A DNA stretch of 64,000 bases from Catenulispora sp. MAP5-51 (GCF_041261205.1 NZ_JBGCCH010000002.1:711191-775190); one strand, 5' to 3'. Counted from the stretch's first letter, positions 24,566-33,805 are shown. Made by a program: numbers and translations. The notes: generated from the letters alone by a model not told the origin.

Positions 24566-25582
24566 ATGAAAACCCCACACAAGCACACTTGTGCTGACAA
24601 ATCCTACACGGCTGCCGTCAATACTCTGATCAGATTGCAAGATCACGTGGTGGCTCATCGCCAACTCGTCGAACTGGGATTCCCCGAGCGGGTCATTCGG
24701 CAGCGCACGACGACGGGCGGGCCGTGGCAGCGCATCCTCCCCTCGACCTACTTGACGCAGACGGGGCCACCCTCGCGGCACCAACTGATGCGCTCCGCGC
24801 TGCTCTACTGCGGATCGGACCGCACCTGGGGCGCACTGCTCACGGGGACCGCGGCACTGGAGTTGTACGGTGTGCGACGGTTGCCACGGCAGAGCCGGAT
24901 CCATGTGCTCGTGCCCTGCGACAGTCTGCGCACGAGCACAGGCCACGCCGTCATCGAGCGGACACCCCGGATGCCCGGCCAGGTCACACGGAGTGGAATG
25001 GCCTGCACTCCTTTCATACGGGCGTTGATTGATGCGGCACGCCGGTCGGAGGACGTCGACGAGGTACGGGCCGTGTTGGCTGAAGCGGTGCAACGGCGAT
25101 TCTGCACGCCGGCCCAGATCCTTGAGGAGGTCGCCAACGGGCCCATGCGTCGCTCGCGGCTGGCGCACCAGGTGGCGTTGGAGATCGGCGATGGCGTCCG
25201 TTCGCCGGCCGAGGCATGGATGCGCGATGCGCTCATCCGGTTCCGCGTGCCTGCACCCCGATGGAACGCGGTCCTGCGCGACTCCGCGACCGCAAGAATA
25301 GTCGCGGTTCCCGATGCGCTGTGGGTTGGCAGCTGCCTCGTCGCGGAGGTCGACTCGAGGGACTACCATCTGAGCCCGGAAGACTGGCGTCGGACCCAAC
25401 AACGGCACGCGATGCTCACGGCACTCGGATTCGTGGTTCTTCACTTCGCACCAACCCGAATCAAGGAGGATCCCGAGGCGGTCTGTGTCCAAGTCACGGC
25501 CGCTCTCGCAGCCAACGCGGGTCGCCCCTGGCCGCGTGGCATCACGGTGACCCGCGCTGATGGCGTCGCGAACGGGACGTAG
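24566..25582 (+). CDS. AbiEi-like/DUF559 domain protein
   Basis: A 338-residue protein of a layout common in actinomycetes. The N-terminal ~60 residues are a winged helix of the AbiEi antitoxin type (LIRLQDHVVAHRQLVELGFPERVIRQRTTTGGPWQRILPSTYLTQTGPP). The middle (~80-200) carries the AbiEi-like LTGTAALELYGVRRL. The C-terminal ~100 residues resemble DUF559/PD-(D/E)XK nucleases: VPDALWVGSCLVAEVDSRDYHLSPEDWRRTQQRHAMLTALGFVVLHFAPTRI, with E-V-D and a later R-x-x-x-L. No AbiEii toxin gene is adjacent. The frame is open 68 codons upstream; the ATG is chosen from domain position. Confidence 0.72.
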   Translation: MKTPHKHTCADKSYTAAVNTLIRLQDHVVAHRQLVELGFPERVIRQRTTTGGPWQRILPSTYLTQTGPPSRHQLMRSALLYCGSDRTWGALLTGTAALELYGVRRLPRQSRIHVLVPCDSLRTSTGHAVIERTPRMPGQVTRSGMACTPFIRALIDAARRSEDVDEVRAVLAEAVQRRFCTPAQILEEVANGPMRRSRLAHQVALEIGDGVRSPAEAWMRDALIRFRVPAPRWNAVLRDSATARIVAVPDALWVGSCLVAEVDSRDYHLSPEDWRRTQQRHAMLTALGFVVLHFAPTRIKEDPEAVCVQVTAALAANAGRPWPRGITVTRADGVANGT

Positions 25583-25776
25583 TCCTGCCAACGATCCACA
25601 GGCCGCCTGGGACCACACAACAAAGCAGCCGCCATGCCACCGCCTCGGACCGGCCGACCTCCCGGCCAGGGAGTGGATCGGGACCGGGGCCACCGCCTGA
25701 CAGCCCTCAGTGCCAGCGTCTACAACAGGCGCCGTTCCGGCCCGGCTCAGGCCGTCGAACTGTGCCGCCCCATGCC

Positions 25777-27297
25777 TCAACCCGCTTGCCCGTAGAGCGT
25801 TGCGAGGCCGACCAGCAGGATCCCGCCTGACGACTGTTGAGCGGCGGCCAGGGCTTCATCGGTGAATCCCGAGGTGCTGAACAGCCCGAGTCTCGCCGTC
25901 GACGCGTCGTGACCGGAGGCGGTGAGCAGGCTTCGAACGTGCTCCAAACGTTCCAGTTGGGCTGTTCCGGGTCGGCGATCGCGGGACTCGGCTTCACCGA
26001 TGAAGGCGATCGGCGCCCCCGTAGTGCGTGGTCTGGCTCCCCGGGCCAGGGACAGGATGTCGATCTCGTGTCCGGTCTTGTGCTCGCGGCATGGGACGAC
26101 GGTCTGCCCGGTGACACCGACGTCGAGTCCGGCGTCGTCGGCGGCGTGCCGTCTCACCCATTCTGCGGCGAGGGTCTCGAAGTGCGGTCCCAGGATCTTC
26201 GACTCCACGGTGTGCGCGGATTCAGCCCAGACCCGACGGGCCCGGCCGGCTTCCAAGTCGGCCTGGTAGGGCTCGGTGACCAGGTGGTGCAGGCGGATGA
26301 CCGGGTCGTTGACAGCGATGACCGGTCGCCGTTCCAACAGCAGGTCCTGGGCCCGGTCCAGGAACCCGGCCGATTCCAGCATGGCGAGTTGGTGGGTCAG
26401 CGAGGTCGCGGGCCGTTCGAGCAGGCCGCCGATCTTCGTCGGCGAGCTCTCGCCTGCCGCTACGACCGCGAGGATGGAGCTGTACAAAGCGGCGTCGCGG
26501 ATGCGCGGGTCTTCGTGGACGACCCGGTTGGCCTCGTCGAACAGTGGAGCCGACGGCCGCAGGACGTTACGGGCGATCCACTCGGCGACAGCGTCAGGTG
26601 TTTCCCCGACGTGCGGATCGGGGGCGAGTTCGCGGTAGCCGGGCGTGCCTCCGATCAGGGCGTTGTGCAGGAACGCGGTCTGCAGATCCTCGATCTGCCA
26701 GAAGGCGCGCGCCTCGCGGTGGCCGAACGGCTTCACCTTCAGCTCCAGGGCACCGCGTCCGCGCAGCGCCTTGGTCCCGGACAGCAGGCCGGACATGACC
26801 GAGATCGCCGAGCCGCACAGGACCAGCCGCAAAGGCGTGGGCTGCCCGAGCCCGCCGGGGCCGAGCCGGTCGTAAAGCCCTTGGATGATCGAGGGCAGGC
26901 CCTGGGTTTCGCTGGCGAGATACGGGAACTCGTCCAGGACGAGCAGCGGCGGGACGCCGTCGCGCACACTTCGGCGCGTCATAAACTCCGTGGTGCTGTC
27001 CAGTGCGTGCTCCCAGTTCCGGAAGCCCAGCGCTCCGGCTGGCAACTGCTGCCATTCAGCGACGGAGTCGGCGAACCGCCGCAGCGACACCGCCTCGGCC
27101 TGCTCGGTCGCCAAATGGTAGAGGCCCCCGCAGGCTTCGGCCAGCCGCCGCAGCAGGTATGACTTGCCCTGACGGCGGCGGCCGTAGACCACAGCGATCC
27201 GCAACCCGGGTAGCGATGAAGCGGCGAAGTCCGCAAGATCGGCCCACTCCGCGTCCCGACCGAAGACGTCCTGCGGTTTGGCAAGTGCGGACACCAC
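25777..27297 (-). CDS. AAA-type ATPase with C-terminal DUF234 nuclease-like domain
   Basis: A 506-residue protein of the archaeal-ATPase/DUF234 group. Walker A is GRRRQGKS (residues 39-46), Walker B LLVLDEFPYLASE (~115-127), and sensor region LRLVLCGSAISVMSGLL. A winged helix follows (SSPTKIGGLLERPATSLTHQLAMLESAGFLDR), then DUF234 (VTEPYQADLEAGRARRVWAESAHTVESKILGPHFETLAAEWVRRHA) with a PD-(D/E)XK-like core (HEIDILSLA...IAFIGEAES). GTG start with AGGAG 7 bases upstream. Proteins of this type occur in mobile DNA and are suspected defence or DNA-mobility factors; their activity is poorly defined. A 90-base piece of this gene is duplicated at 31.3 kb. Confidence 0.83.
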   Translation of the reverse strand: MVSALAKPQDVFGRDAEWADLADFAASSLPGLRIAVVYGRRRQGKSYLLRRLAEACGGLYHLATEQAEAVSLRRFADSVAEWQQLPAGALGFRNWEHALDSTTEFMTRRSVRDGVPPLLVLDEFPYLASETQGLPSIIQGLYDRLGPGGLGQPTPLRLVLCGSAISVMSGLLSGTKALRGRGALELKVKPFGHREARAFWQIEDLQTAFLHNALIGGTPGYRELAPDPHVGETPDAVAEWIARNVLRPSAPLFDEANRVVHEDPRIRDAALYSSILAVVAAGESSPTKIGGLLERPATSLTHQLAMLESAGFLDRAQDLLLERRPVIAVNDPVIRLHHLVTEPYQADLEAGRARRVWAESAHTVESKILGPHFETLAAEWVRRHAADDAGLDVGVTGQTVVPCREHKTGHEIDILSLARGARPRTTGAPIAFIGEAESRDRRPGTAQLERLEHVRSLLTASGHDASTARLGLFSTSGFTDEALAAAQQSSGGILLVGLATLYGQAG

Positions 27298-27720
27298 TCC
27301 GGCTCCTTAGCTCGACTACACTTACACTAAGTATACTCAGGCTAACCTGACAAAGCCCGCCGGCTCGCCGACAGAATCGGCCAGCCTTGAGTTCGGGGGT
27401 GTGATCCCCGCCGCAATAGTCACAGCCACGTGCACCGTGCGTGACCCAGTCAGCGGTGATCCGGCGGACACGATGGCCCAGGCGGCGCAGCTCGCCCTGC
27501 ATGTCGACGCGACGGCTCGGGCGGGGCGGACGGACGGCCCACAGCGCTGTTCCGCACTGAATCGTTACCAGCGTCGGCGCGGCACCACCGGCGTCGCCGA
27601 GCTCCGGACGCGCCGCCATGGTGATCCGCGCTCAGTGGCCGGACCTTGCAGACCGTGATCAGGTCACGGAACCGCTCTGAACCGTCCGTCCGGCTCACCT
27701 CCCGATGGGAGGATGTATCA
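27298..27720. other. Gap without a clear gene
   Basis: A/T-rich box TACACTTACACTAAGTATAC near 27320 may hold the ATPase promoter. On the minus strand, a short QGELRRLGHRVRR segment (about 27440-27500) resembles integrase-type transposases but is too short to assign. Confidence 0.4.
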
Positions 27721-29088
27721 GTGGGCAACCAAAACCGGCAACGAAGATCGGCCAAGAAGCAGAAGGCGGACCGGCGCCGCGAGCAGGCGCGGTTTGGTGA
27801 CTTCGACCTGTTCGGCAAGGCCCAGAATCTCGCTGTCGAAGCCCTGGAACACCTTGCATGCCCCGATACAGAAGCATGTGGCGGTCGAGGCGCTCGTGCT
27901 CTCGGCGTGCTGGTTGATGAGACCCGTGGCGTCGGATGGTGCCGCGCGGTGGACACCGTTCTGTTCGGTCTCCACATGGATGTGTTGGGGAAGAAGTGCT
28001 GGCCGGACGGCTGGCAGCCGGCCGATCTGGCGCGCGTCGCGGACCGTGAGCTTGGCGCCGCGGCCCGCCGCGGTGTGACCGACATGATGGCGGCCGAGCT
28101 GCGTCGCTACGCCCCGACCAGCATCGACGACGCCTGGCACGACCAGCTCGCCGAGCTGCAGGCCGCGGTCTGGTGGTCGACGGACGCCGAATACGTCCGG
28201 GAATCTGCCGCGGCTCGCCGGACGACCCGGTCGGCGACGGTCGAGCTGCTGGTGCGGATGTTACGGCTGCTGGACGCGCTACCCGCGGTGGAAGTGCTCA
28301 CCCCGTTACCGGGGGCCGCGCACGGCACCGGCGGCTCTTCGGCGGGGTCGGGCAGCGCGGTCGATGAGAAGCTGCTCGCACGGGTCCGCGCGTTGCTGGC
28401 CAAGGCCGAGGGCACCAACTACGAAGCCGAAGCCGAGACGTTCACCGCCGCCGCCCAGGCCATGATGGCGCGCCACAACATCGACGAGGCGATGCTGCGC
28501 AGCCGCCAGAGCGCCGGCCGTTCGGGCAGGTTCGCCGGTGACGGGCCCGGGGGTATCCGGCTCGGCGTGGACAACCCCTACGCCGAGCCCAAGGCAATCC
28601 TTCTGCAGCAGGTGGCCGAAGCGAACCGGTGCCGTACGGTCTGGAGCAGGGACCTGGGTTTCAGCACCGTCATCGGGTTCCGTTCCGACACCGCGTGGGT
28701 GTCGCTGCTGTACACATCGCTGCTCCTGCAGGCGAGCACGGCGATGGCCCGGGCTGGCACGAAGACCTCGAAGTCCGGCGTCTCGCGCACCCGCGCGTTC
28801 CGCGCGTCGTTCCTGGAGTCCTTCGCCGTCCGCATCGGCGAACGGCTGCGCGACACCACCGCACATGCACAGGAGGATGCCGTCACTGCCAACGGGCCCG
28901 ACTTGCTCCCCGTACTCGCCTCACAGGAGCGGGCCGTGGAAGACGAGGTCAGCCGCATCTTCCCCGACATCAGCCGAAGCGTACGCTCGGGACGCCGATG
29001 GGACCTCGAAGGCTGGCATGCCGGACGGGCCGCCGCCGATCTCGCCGATTTGGCCCGCGGCAACGCCATCGGCGACGGAGCCGCGTAG
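27721..29088 (+). CDS. DUF2786 domain protein
   Basis: A 455-residue protein. The DUF2786 motif is VDEKLLARVRALLAKAEGTNYEAEAETFTAAAQAMMARHNIDEAML (about residues 218-265), a helical segment found in many actinobacterial and phage proteins. Upstream is a basic tail (QNRQRRSAKKQKADRRREQARFG) and a helical domain with a Cys pair (ACPDTEACGG). Downstream is a domain also seen in relatives (VSLLYTSLLLQASTAMARAG; RAFRASFLESFAVRIGERL). GTG start with GGGAGGA upstream. Directly followed by a leaderless gene of unknown function; the pair may act together. No activity known. Confidence 0.8.
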   Translation: MGNQNRQRRSAKKQKADRRREQARFGDFDLFGKAQNLAVEALEHLACPDTEACGGRGARALGVLVDETRGVGWCRAVDTVLFGLHMDVLGKKCWPDGWQPADLARVADRELGAAARRGVTDMMAAELRRYAPTSIDDAWHDQLAELQAAVWWSTDAEYVRESAAARRTTRSATVELLVRMLRLLDALPAVEVLTPLPGAAHGTGGSSAGSGSAVDEKLLARVRALLAKAEGTNYEAEAETFTAAAQAMMARHNIDEAMLRSRQSAGRSGRFAGDGPGGIRLGVDNPYAEPKAILLQQVAEANRCRTVWSRDLGFSTVIGFRSDTAWVSLLYTSLLLQASTAMARAGTKTSKSGVSRTRAFRASFLESFAVRIGERLRDTTAHAQEDAVTANGPDLLPVLASQERAVEDEVSRIFPDISRSVRSGRRWDLEGWHAGRAAADLADLARGNAIGDGAA

Positions 29089-29237
29089 AGCCGAGCCACA
29101 CGGGGCCGCGCAGTGCCGGTCGGCAACAGCGCGGGCTGGCCGGACCCGTCGGCACCGCGGGTCGGACTCCGGTGCCCTACGGCCCAGGTCCCCCAATCCG
29201 CCCGCAGGTCGCCGCGGCGCTCTCTACGATTGAACCC

Positions 29238-30665
29238 GTGCCAGCGTCCAAGCCACGTAAGAAGAAGCCCGCCCGCACCGCGTCCAGATCGGGGAACCCC
29301 GCGACCCGGCGCGCCGAGCGGGAGTCCGCCGAGGAGCGCCGGGTGTCGCGCGCAGCGTGGCAGCACTCGGACAGCCCGTTCGGCGAGTACCGACGCCAGC
29401 TCGACCGGCAACGGATGAAGAACGCGTCGTACGACGCCGAACCGATCGTCGCCGACCTGTTGAGTCTCGACGGGACGGTGGACCAGGTCGAGGACGCCCT
29501 GTGCCGCATGCTGGGCGAAACGCTCGCAGAGCAGGACCAGGTGAGCGATGCGGCACTGGCGCGTTCACAGGAGGTACTCGGCGCGTACAGTCCGGACCAG
29601 TTGCTCCAGGCCGTGACCGACATCGCGGTCCGGGAAGCCCGCCGGGCCGTCGCGGTCGACGGCGACCCGCAGACGCGGGATGCGGCCTGGCAGATGCAGC
29701 TGGCGATTTGCCGCATCACGCCGTATCCGGCCGCCGAGCTCACCATCGCGGCCGGCGACCAGCTGCGCGCCATGGCCACACCACGCCCGGACGGAGACAC
29801 AACCGCCACACCACAAGGCCCAGCCCTGTGGTGCCGCGACGCCTACGGGACCCGGTTCGCCATCACGGCGCCGTTCGCCACCGACGCCAACACGCCCACG
29901 GCAGGCAGCCCCGCGCGCTGGTACCTGTGGGACATCGACGCCTGCGGCTCCGATGCCTACACCGTCGGCGCCGGCTACTTTCCCGACGCCGACGCTGCCC
30001 TGGCCGCCTGGCGCGCCGCCGCCGGGACACGTGCCACCGCCGGAGCAGTCCTCGAACCGGTCACCGACCCCTGCCTGGCCGCGCGTTTGCTGCCGGGGCT
30101 GCCTGCGTTCTTCCACCCGGGCGGGGAGAACCAGGAGCAGTACGCGGAGTTTCACCGCTGTCGCCGCCTTGCCCAGGCGCTGCGGAGCTCGAAGTACTTC
30201 GACGGAAGCGCGACCGGTTCCGGTCCCGCAAGCCCTCCGGCGCCGGAGGACCGCGAGTGGTTCGACCAGCAGGATTGGGATGGCAAGGACCAGTGGATCG
30301 GCGAGTTCGCCGCTTGGCGCGCGATGCACCGGCCCGGAGCACGCGCCATCCCGGAGGACTTCCCGATCGTCGAAGGCGCCGATCCCCTCACCGAGAACGA
30401 GCTGTACCGTGAGTTGCTCTCGAGCTGGTTCACCGGCGAGTTTCCAGAATTCGCCTACTGCTGTTCCCCACACCGGATCGCGCTGCTCCACGACCACCTG
30501 ACGGATTTCTACGACGACGACTTCGCGCAAGTCATCACCGGCCTTGTCCCGGACCTCGTCGCCTGGCTCTCCGAGCAGGCCACCCTCCCCGCCGACCTGG
30601 TACCGCAACCTGCTGCCGACACCGCCCGCGACCACCTCAATCCCCTGGACCGGGTTCAGGAATAG
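29238..30665 (+). CDS. Hypothetical protein downstream of the DUF2786 gene
   Basis: A 475-residue protein that I do not recognise. A very basic N-terminus (PASKPRKKKPARTASRSGNPATRRAERESAEERR) precedes a helical part (ADLLSLDGTVDQVEDALCRMLGE), then a beta-rich middle (ALWCRDAYGTRFAITAPF; RWYLWDIDACGSDAYTVGAGYF), a W/D-rich region (EDREWFDQQDWDGKDQWIGEFAAW) and an acidic end. TACGAT at 29225-29230 ends 7 bases before the GTG, so it is probably leaderless. The frame is open far upstream, overlapping the DUF2786 gene, but the homologous-looking codon bias begins here. The basic tail suggests nucleic acid contact (inference). Confidence 0.7.
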   Translation: MPASKPRKKKPARTASRSGNPATRRAERESAEERRVSRAAWQHSDSPFGEYRRQLDRQRMKNASYDAEPIVADLLSLDGTVDQVEDALCRMLGETLAEQDQVSDAALARSQEVLGAYSPDQLLQAVTDIAVREARRAVAVDGDPQTRDAAWQMQLAICRITPYPAAELTIAAGDQLRAMATPRPDGDTTATPQGPALWCRDAYGTRFAITAPFATDANTPTAGSPARWYLWDIDACGSDAYTVGAGYFPDADAALAAWRAAAGTRATAGAVLEPVTDPCLAARLLPGLPAFFHPGGENQEQYAEFHRCRRLAQALRSSKYFDGSATGSGPASPPAPEDREWFDQQDWDGKDQWIGEFAAWRAMHRPGARAIPEDFPIVEGADPLTENELYRELLSSWFTGEFPEFAYCCSPHRIALLHDHLTDFYDDDFAQVITGLVPDLVAWLSEQATLPADLVPQPAADTARDHLNPLDRVQE

Positions 30666-30782
30666 CGACCACCCGCCGGAGCCGCCAGTGCATCGCAGTC
30701 CAACTCGTCTGCTACCGGTGTTGTCACGGTGACAGCCGCCGAGATGACCGCGATGCCGGGTACCGGATCGTCCACGCAATCT

Positions 30783-31075
30783 GTCCGCGTATTAGCCGAG
30801 ATCTTGGTACCAGGCCCTGACACGCCCGCCCATCGACAAGAAGCCCGATCGTCACCTCGACCAAGGAAAACAGCGATCTACCTGCGGAGCAGCTGTTACG
30901 CAGCATACCGGAACCCGGTATGGACCATGTAAACCAAGGCCACCGTAAGGCCCTATAGGCCTTGCGTGGGATAGGAAATTGTGTTCGAGTATTCATGCCC
31001 TGACACGTGGTGGAGCGCCCGAATCGGGCGCTCCACCGCTGATTCGGACGGGCATCAGCCGCGACCACCGAGACT
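30783..31075. repeat. Dispersed hairpin repeat, copy R2
   Basis: Left edge GCGTATTAGCCGAGATCTTGG and right edge GACGGGCATCAGCCGCGACC repeat the edges of R1. The hairpin is perfect here: TGGAGCGCCCGA / TCGGGCGCTCCA (31012-31037), followed by CCGCTGATTCGG. Shared blocks with R1: CTGCGGAGCA, GCGTGGGATAGGAAA, TTCGAGTATT, CCCTGACA. No gene is evident in 30666-31265. Confidence 0.62.
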
Positions 31076-31265
31076 CGTTGTTCCCTCTTGATCCGGGGAC
31101 GAGCCGGATCGTGGCCGTGCCTCGACGGCGTATCCGAAGTTGTCGTCGTCCGCCAGACTGCACACGCAGGCGTTGTCGAGTCTGGTGACCGTCCTGAACT
31201 TGGCCGACGAGGGCCGGATCAAGTGCGGCGAGTAGACCAAGCGTCCGAGCGCGGCCAGCGTGGCC

Positions 31266-31353
31266 GATTCCACCGTGTGCGCGGATTCGGCCCAGACCCG
31301 CAGGGCCCGGCCGGCTTCCAGGTCGGCGTGATAGGGCTCGGTGACCAGGTGGT
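31266..31353 (-). pseudogene. Duplicated fragment of the DUF234 ATPase gene
   Basis: On the minus strand it reads YHLVTEPYHADLEAGRALRV WAESAHTVES, matching the start of the DUF234 domain of the ATPase at 25777-27297 (its bases 26201-26288); about 80 of 88 bases agree by eye. Similarity ends abruptly on both sides. It lies next to repeat R2. Confidence 0.8.
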
Positions 31354-31484
31354 AAGCGGCGGGGCTGGTTCGGTTCGGGGTCGGGTGCGGATTCCCGTCA
31401 CCCGAATGGTGCGGTCGTCGAGCGGGTGGACCGGCGGCACGCTCAACTGGCCCTGTCCACATCACTCCCGCAGAGGAGACACGC

Positions 31485-31778
31485 ATGGCAGTCGTCGCGG
31501 TTTTCGAACTCCCGGGGATGACCCAGGACATGTACCAACAGATCACGAACAAGCTGAGCGACGGCAGGGGCGCGAAAACTCCTTCGGACTGGCCTGTGGC
31601 CGGCCTCCTCTCACACACCACCGCCACCACCCCTGACGGGTTGCTCATCGTTGACGTCTGGGAATCCGAAGAGTCCCTCCAACAGTTCGGACAGATCGTC
31701 GCCCCGCTACACCAGGAGTTCGGGGCCCCGACGCCAAAGCCGAAGATCTACCCCGTGTTCAATCTGGTGACCGCCTGA
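31485..31778 (+). CDS. Small dimeric alpha/beta-barrel protein (ABM-like)
   Basis: A 97-residue protein with the ferredoxin-like pattern of antibiotic biosynthesis monooxygenase (ABM)/dimeric alpha-beta barrel proteins: strand VAVVAVFELPGMT, helix QDMYQQITNKLSD, strand LLSHTTATTPDGLLIVDVWES, helix EESLQQFGQIVAPLHQEFG, and final strand PKIYPVFNLV. A strong GGAGA ribosome site precedes the ATG. It is close to and convergent with a thioesterase/FAD oxidase pair, which could make a small catabolic or biosynthetic set. Substrate unknown. Confidence 0.75.
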   Translation: MAVVAVFELPGMTQDMYQQITNKLSDGRGAKTPSDWPVAGLLSHTTATTPDGLLIVDVWESEESLQQFGQIVAPLHQEFGAPTPKPKIYPVFNLVTA

Positions 31779-31787
31779 GCAGATCTT

Positions 31788-31820
31788 CCCGGCCGGCGGA
31801 CCGGCCGGACCCCGGCCGGG
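31788..31820. terminator. Bidirectional GC hairpin
   Basis: CCCGGCCGG and CCGGCCGGG flank a GC-rich loop between the convergent ABM-like and thioesterase genes. A second small stem, TACCGT/ACGGTA, follows at about 31840-31851. Confidence 0.55.
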
Positions 31821-31940
31821 CGATGGGCGGTTGTTACCGTCTGGAACGGTAGCCGAAGCCCGGCCCGCCAACCTGACGCTGGCCGACACCACGCTGGCGC
31901 AGGCGGCCTGGCCGTGCCGTGTCGATCAGGCCGCCGGTGT

Positions 31941-32405
31941 TCAGAGCGCCGGGGTCGGCACTTCGATCAGCCGGGCGGTCTCCCGGGCTCGGTCGGACCA
32001 CGGCGTGGGGCGGAATGTGAGGCTGTCGAGGCGGACGACAGTGCGTGTGCCGTGCGCATGCGTGGTATCCCCGTCGGCTGAGCACACTCGGAAGCCCGCT
32101 GTGGCCGAGGCGTTGCCCATGTGTTCCATCCACAGATGCACGGCGCGCTTTTCGAATCCGGTCACTGGAAGGTCGTAGGTGATGGAGAAGGCCTTGACGA
32201 CGTGGAAACCGTCCCCTTCGAAGCCGGACTCGCCGCCGAAGCCCTGGCCGCGCCAGAACTCCCCCCATGCTCGCTCGACCCACACCTGGTACCGACTGTT
32301 GTGCAGCATGCTCATCGGATCCAGTTCGTCGAAGTGGACTTCCACCGGTATCAGGACACCGACGTCGGAGGTCGGCATGACGTCGGTTGGAGCGGAAGGG
32401 TTCAT
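31941..32405 (-). CDS. Acyl-CoA thioesterase, hot-dog fold (4HBT-like)
   Basis: A 154-residue hot-dog-fold thioesterase. The family start is clear: VEVHFDELDPMSMLHNSRYQVWVERAWGEFW, with the Asp of the D-x-x-x-M-x-H-N-x-x-Y active-site motif as in 4-hydroxybenzoyl-CoA thioesterases. The long strands follow (FHVVKAFSITYDLPV; RAVHLWMEHMGNASATAGFRVCS; AHGTRTVVRLD). ATG with AGGAGAG upstream. It lies 53 bases downstream of the FAD oxidase gene on the same strand and is probably co-transcribed. Confidence 0.88.
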   Translation of the reverse strand: MNPSAPTDVMPTSDVGVLIPVEVHFDELDPMSMLHNSRYQVWVERAWGEFWRGQGFGGESGFEGDGFHVVKAFSITYDLPVTGFEKRAVHLWMEHMGNASATAGFRVCSADGDTTHAHGTRTVVRLDSLTFRPTPWSDRARETARLIEVPTPAL

Positions 32406-32458
32406 CGTTCTCTCCTGGTAAGGCGTATACGTGGTGAGTTGGTGGCGGCGGATGAGGG

Positions 32459-33805
32459 TCAGGCGAGCGTGTGACCGGCCCCGAACATGCCGGCGGGGTC
32501 CAAGCGGCGCTTCACGGCCAGGAGTCGGGCCCTGTCCTGCTCGCTCCACAGGCCTGCCACCCGGTCGGGCGTGGCGGGGCCGATGAAGTTGAACGGGTCC
32601 GAGGCGGCACGCCACGGGGCGACGGCTGCGACGATGCCGTCGATGAGGCCGGGAACGACCGGGGCCGTCTCGGCGGTCATGAGACCGACGGTCGACAGGG
32701 CGTAGGCGGCATCCCGACCGGACACCGCGTTGGGGATCGCCGGCGGGCGGGCCATCGCGCCGCCTTGCAGCCGGACCTCGACCAGGGGGACGGGGATGTC
32801 CCGGCCCGGCCCGGCGACCTCGAGCAGCGCGTCGATCGCGGCGGCCGACAGCCCGGTCAGGCCGGCGCCGCCGTCCCAGAACGGCATCGGGTCGGTGGGG
32901 TCCTGATGGATCGAGTCGACCGCGGCGTAGGGGATGTCCCGGACGGTGTCGACGAGCGGTGCGGCCACCGTGCGCAGCGGCTCCAACAGCGCGGCGCCCG
33001 GCTCGGCTCCGTCAAGGTGTGCGTAGCGGAGCTGGACGACGAACTGGCCGCGCAGCGGCTCGGGAAGCTCGGGCAGCGGCGGCAGCCGCAGCATCGCCAC
33101 CGACGTGGTCGACACCTGTTCGGGCAGGTCGGCCGACCATTCGGCGAAGGCGTGCAGGACATCGCGGGCAGCGGCGCCCGGGTAGAAAACCGACCCGCCG
33201 TAGAGCCTGGCCACGGGCATCAGCCCGATCTCGAGTTCGGTGACGATGCCGAAGTTGCCCTTGCCGCCGCGCAACGCCCAGAACAGCTCGGGATCACTGT
33301 CGGCGTCGACGTCGTGGACGGTGCCCTCGGCGTCGACCAGGCGGGCGCGCCGGACGTGGTCGGCGGCGAACCCGTATGCGCGCGACAAGGGGCCGCTTCC
33401 GCCGCCCAGGGTGTATCCGACAGCGCCGACAGCGCAGGACGAGCCATTCATCGGCGCCAGACCGTGCGGAGCGGCAGCCTCCAAGACCTGCGACCACCTG
33501 GTGCCCGCCTGGACCGTGGCCGTGCGCGCGTCAGAATCGATCCGTACATCAGCCATCCGCTCGGTGGTGATCAGCACACCGTCCTCGACGGGGGCATTGA
33601 GCCCGTGCCCGGTGGCCATCACCGCCACCCGCTTTCCGTGCCGCGCGGCCCACAGCACCGCGGCGGTGACGTCCGCGGTGTGCGCGGCCGAGACCAGAGC
33701 AGCCGGGCGCAGCGGAAAGGCCGGGTTGAAGGGCTCGAAGTCCGGCTCGGTGAGCAGTCGGCCTTCCAGCACGGCCGACAGCTCGTCACTTCCCAAAGTG
33801 GTCAT
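32459..33805 (-). CDS. FAD-binding oxidoreductase (PCMH type, berberine-bridge-like)
   Basis: A 448-residue flavoenzyme. The PCMH FAD domain fills the first ~200 residues: RPAALVSAAHTADVTAAVLWAARHGKRVAVMATGHGLNAP (the GxGH His of covalent FAD, about residue 67) and GSSCAVGAVGYTLGGGSGPLSR (Cys about 125), so bicovalent flavin attachment is possible as in berberine-bridge enzymes. The C-terminal end NFIGPATPDRVAGLWSEQDRARLLAVKRRLDPAGMF resembles the BBE tail but lacks the usual Tyr/Asn start. ATG chosen by domain limits; the frame is open 78 codons upstream. Likely oxidises a small hydroxylated substrate. Confidence 0.87.
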   Translation of the reverse strand: MTTLGSDELSAVLEGRLLTEPDFEPFNPAFPLRPAALVSAAHTADVTAAVLWAARHGKRVAVMATGHGLNAPVEDGVLITTERMADVRIDSDARTATVQAGTRWSQVLEAAAPHGLAPMNGSSCAVGAVGYTLGGGSGPLSRAYGFAADHVRRARLVDAEGTVHDVDADSDPELFWALRGGKGNFGIVTELEIGLMPVARLYGGSVFYPGAAARDVLHAFAEWSADLPEQVSTTSVAMLRLPPLPELPEPLRGQFVVQLRYAHLDGAEPGAALLEPLRTVAAPLVDTVRDIPYAAVDSIHQDPTDPMPFWDGGAGLTGLSAAAIDALLEVAGPGRDIPVPLVEVRLQGGAMARPPAIPNAVSGRDAAYALSTVGLMTAETAPVVPGLIDGIVAAVAPWRAASDPFNFIGPATPDRVAGLWSEQDRARLLAVKRRLDPAGMFGAGHTLA

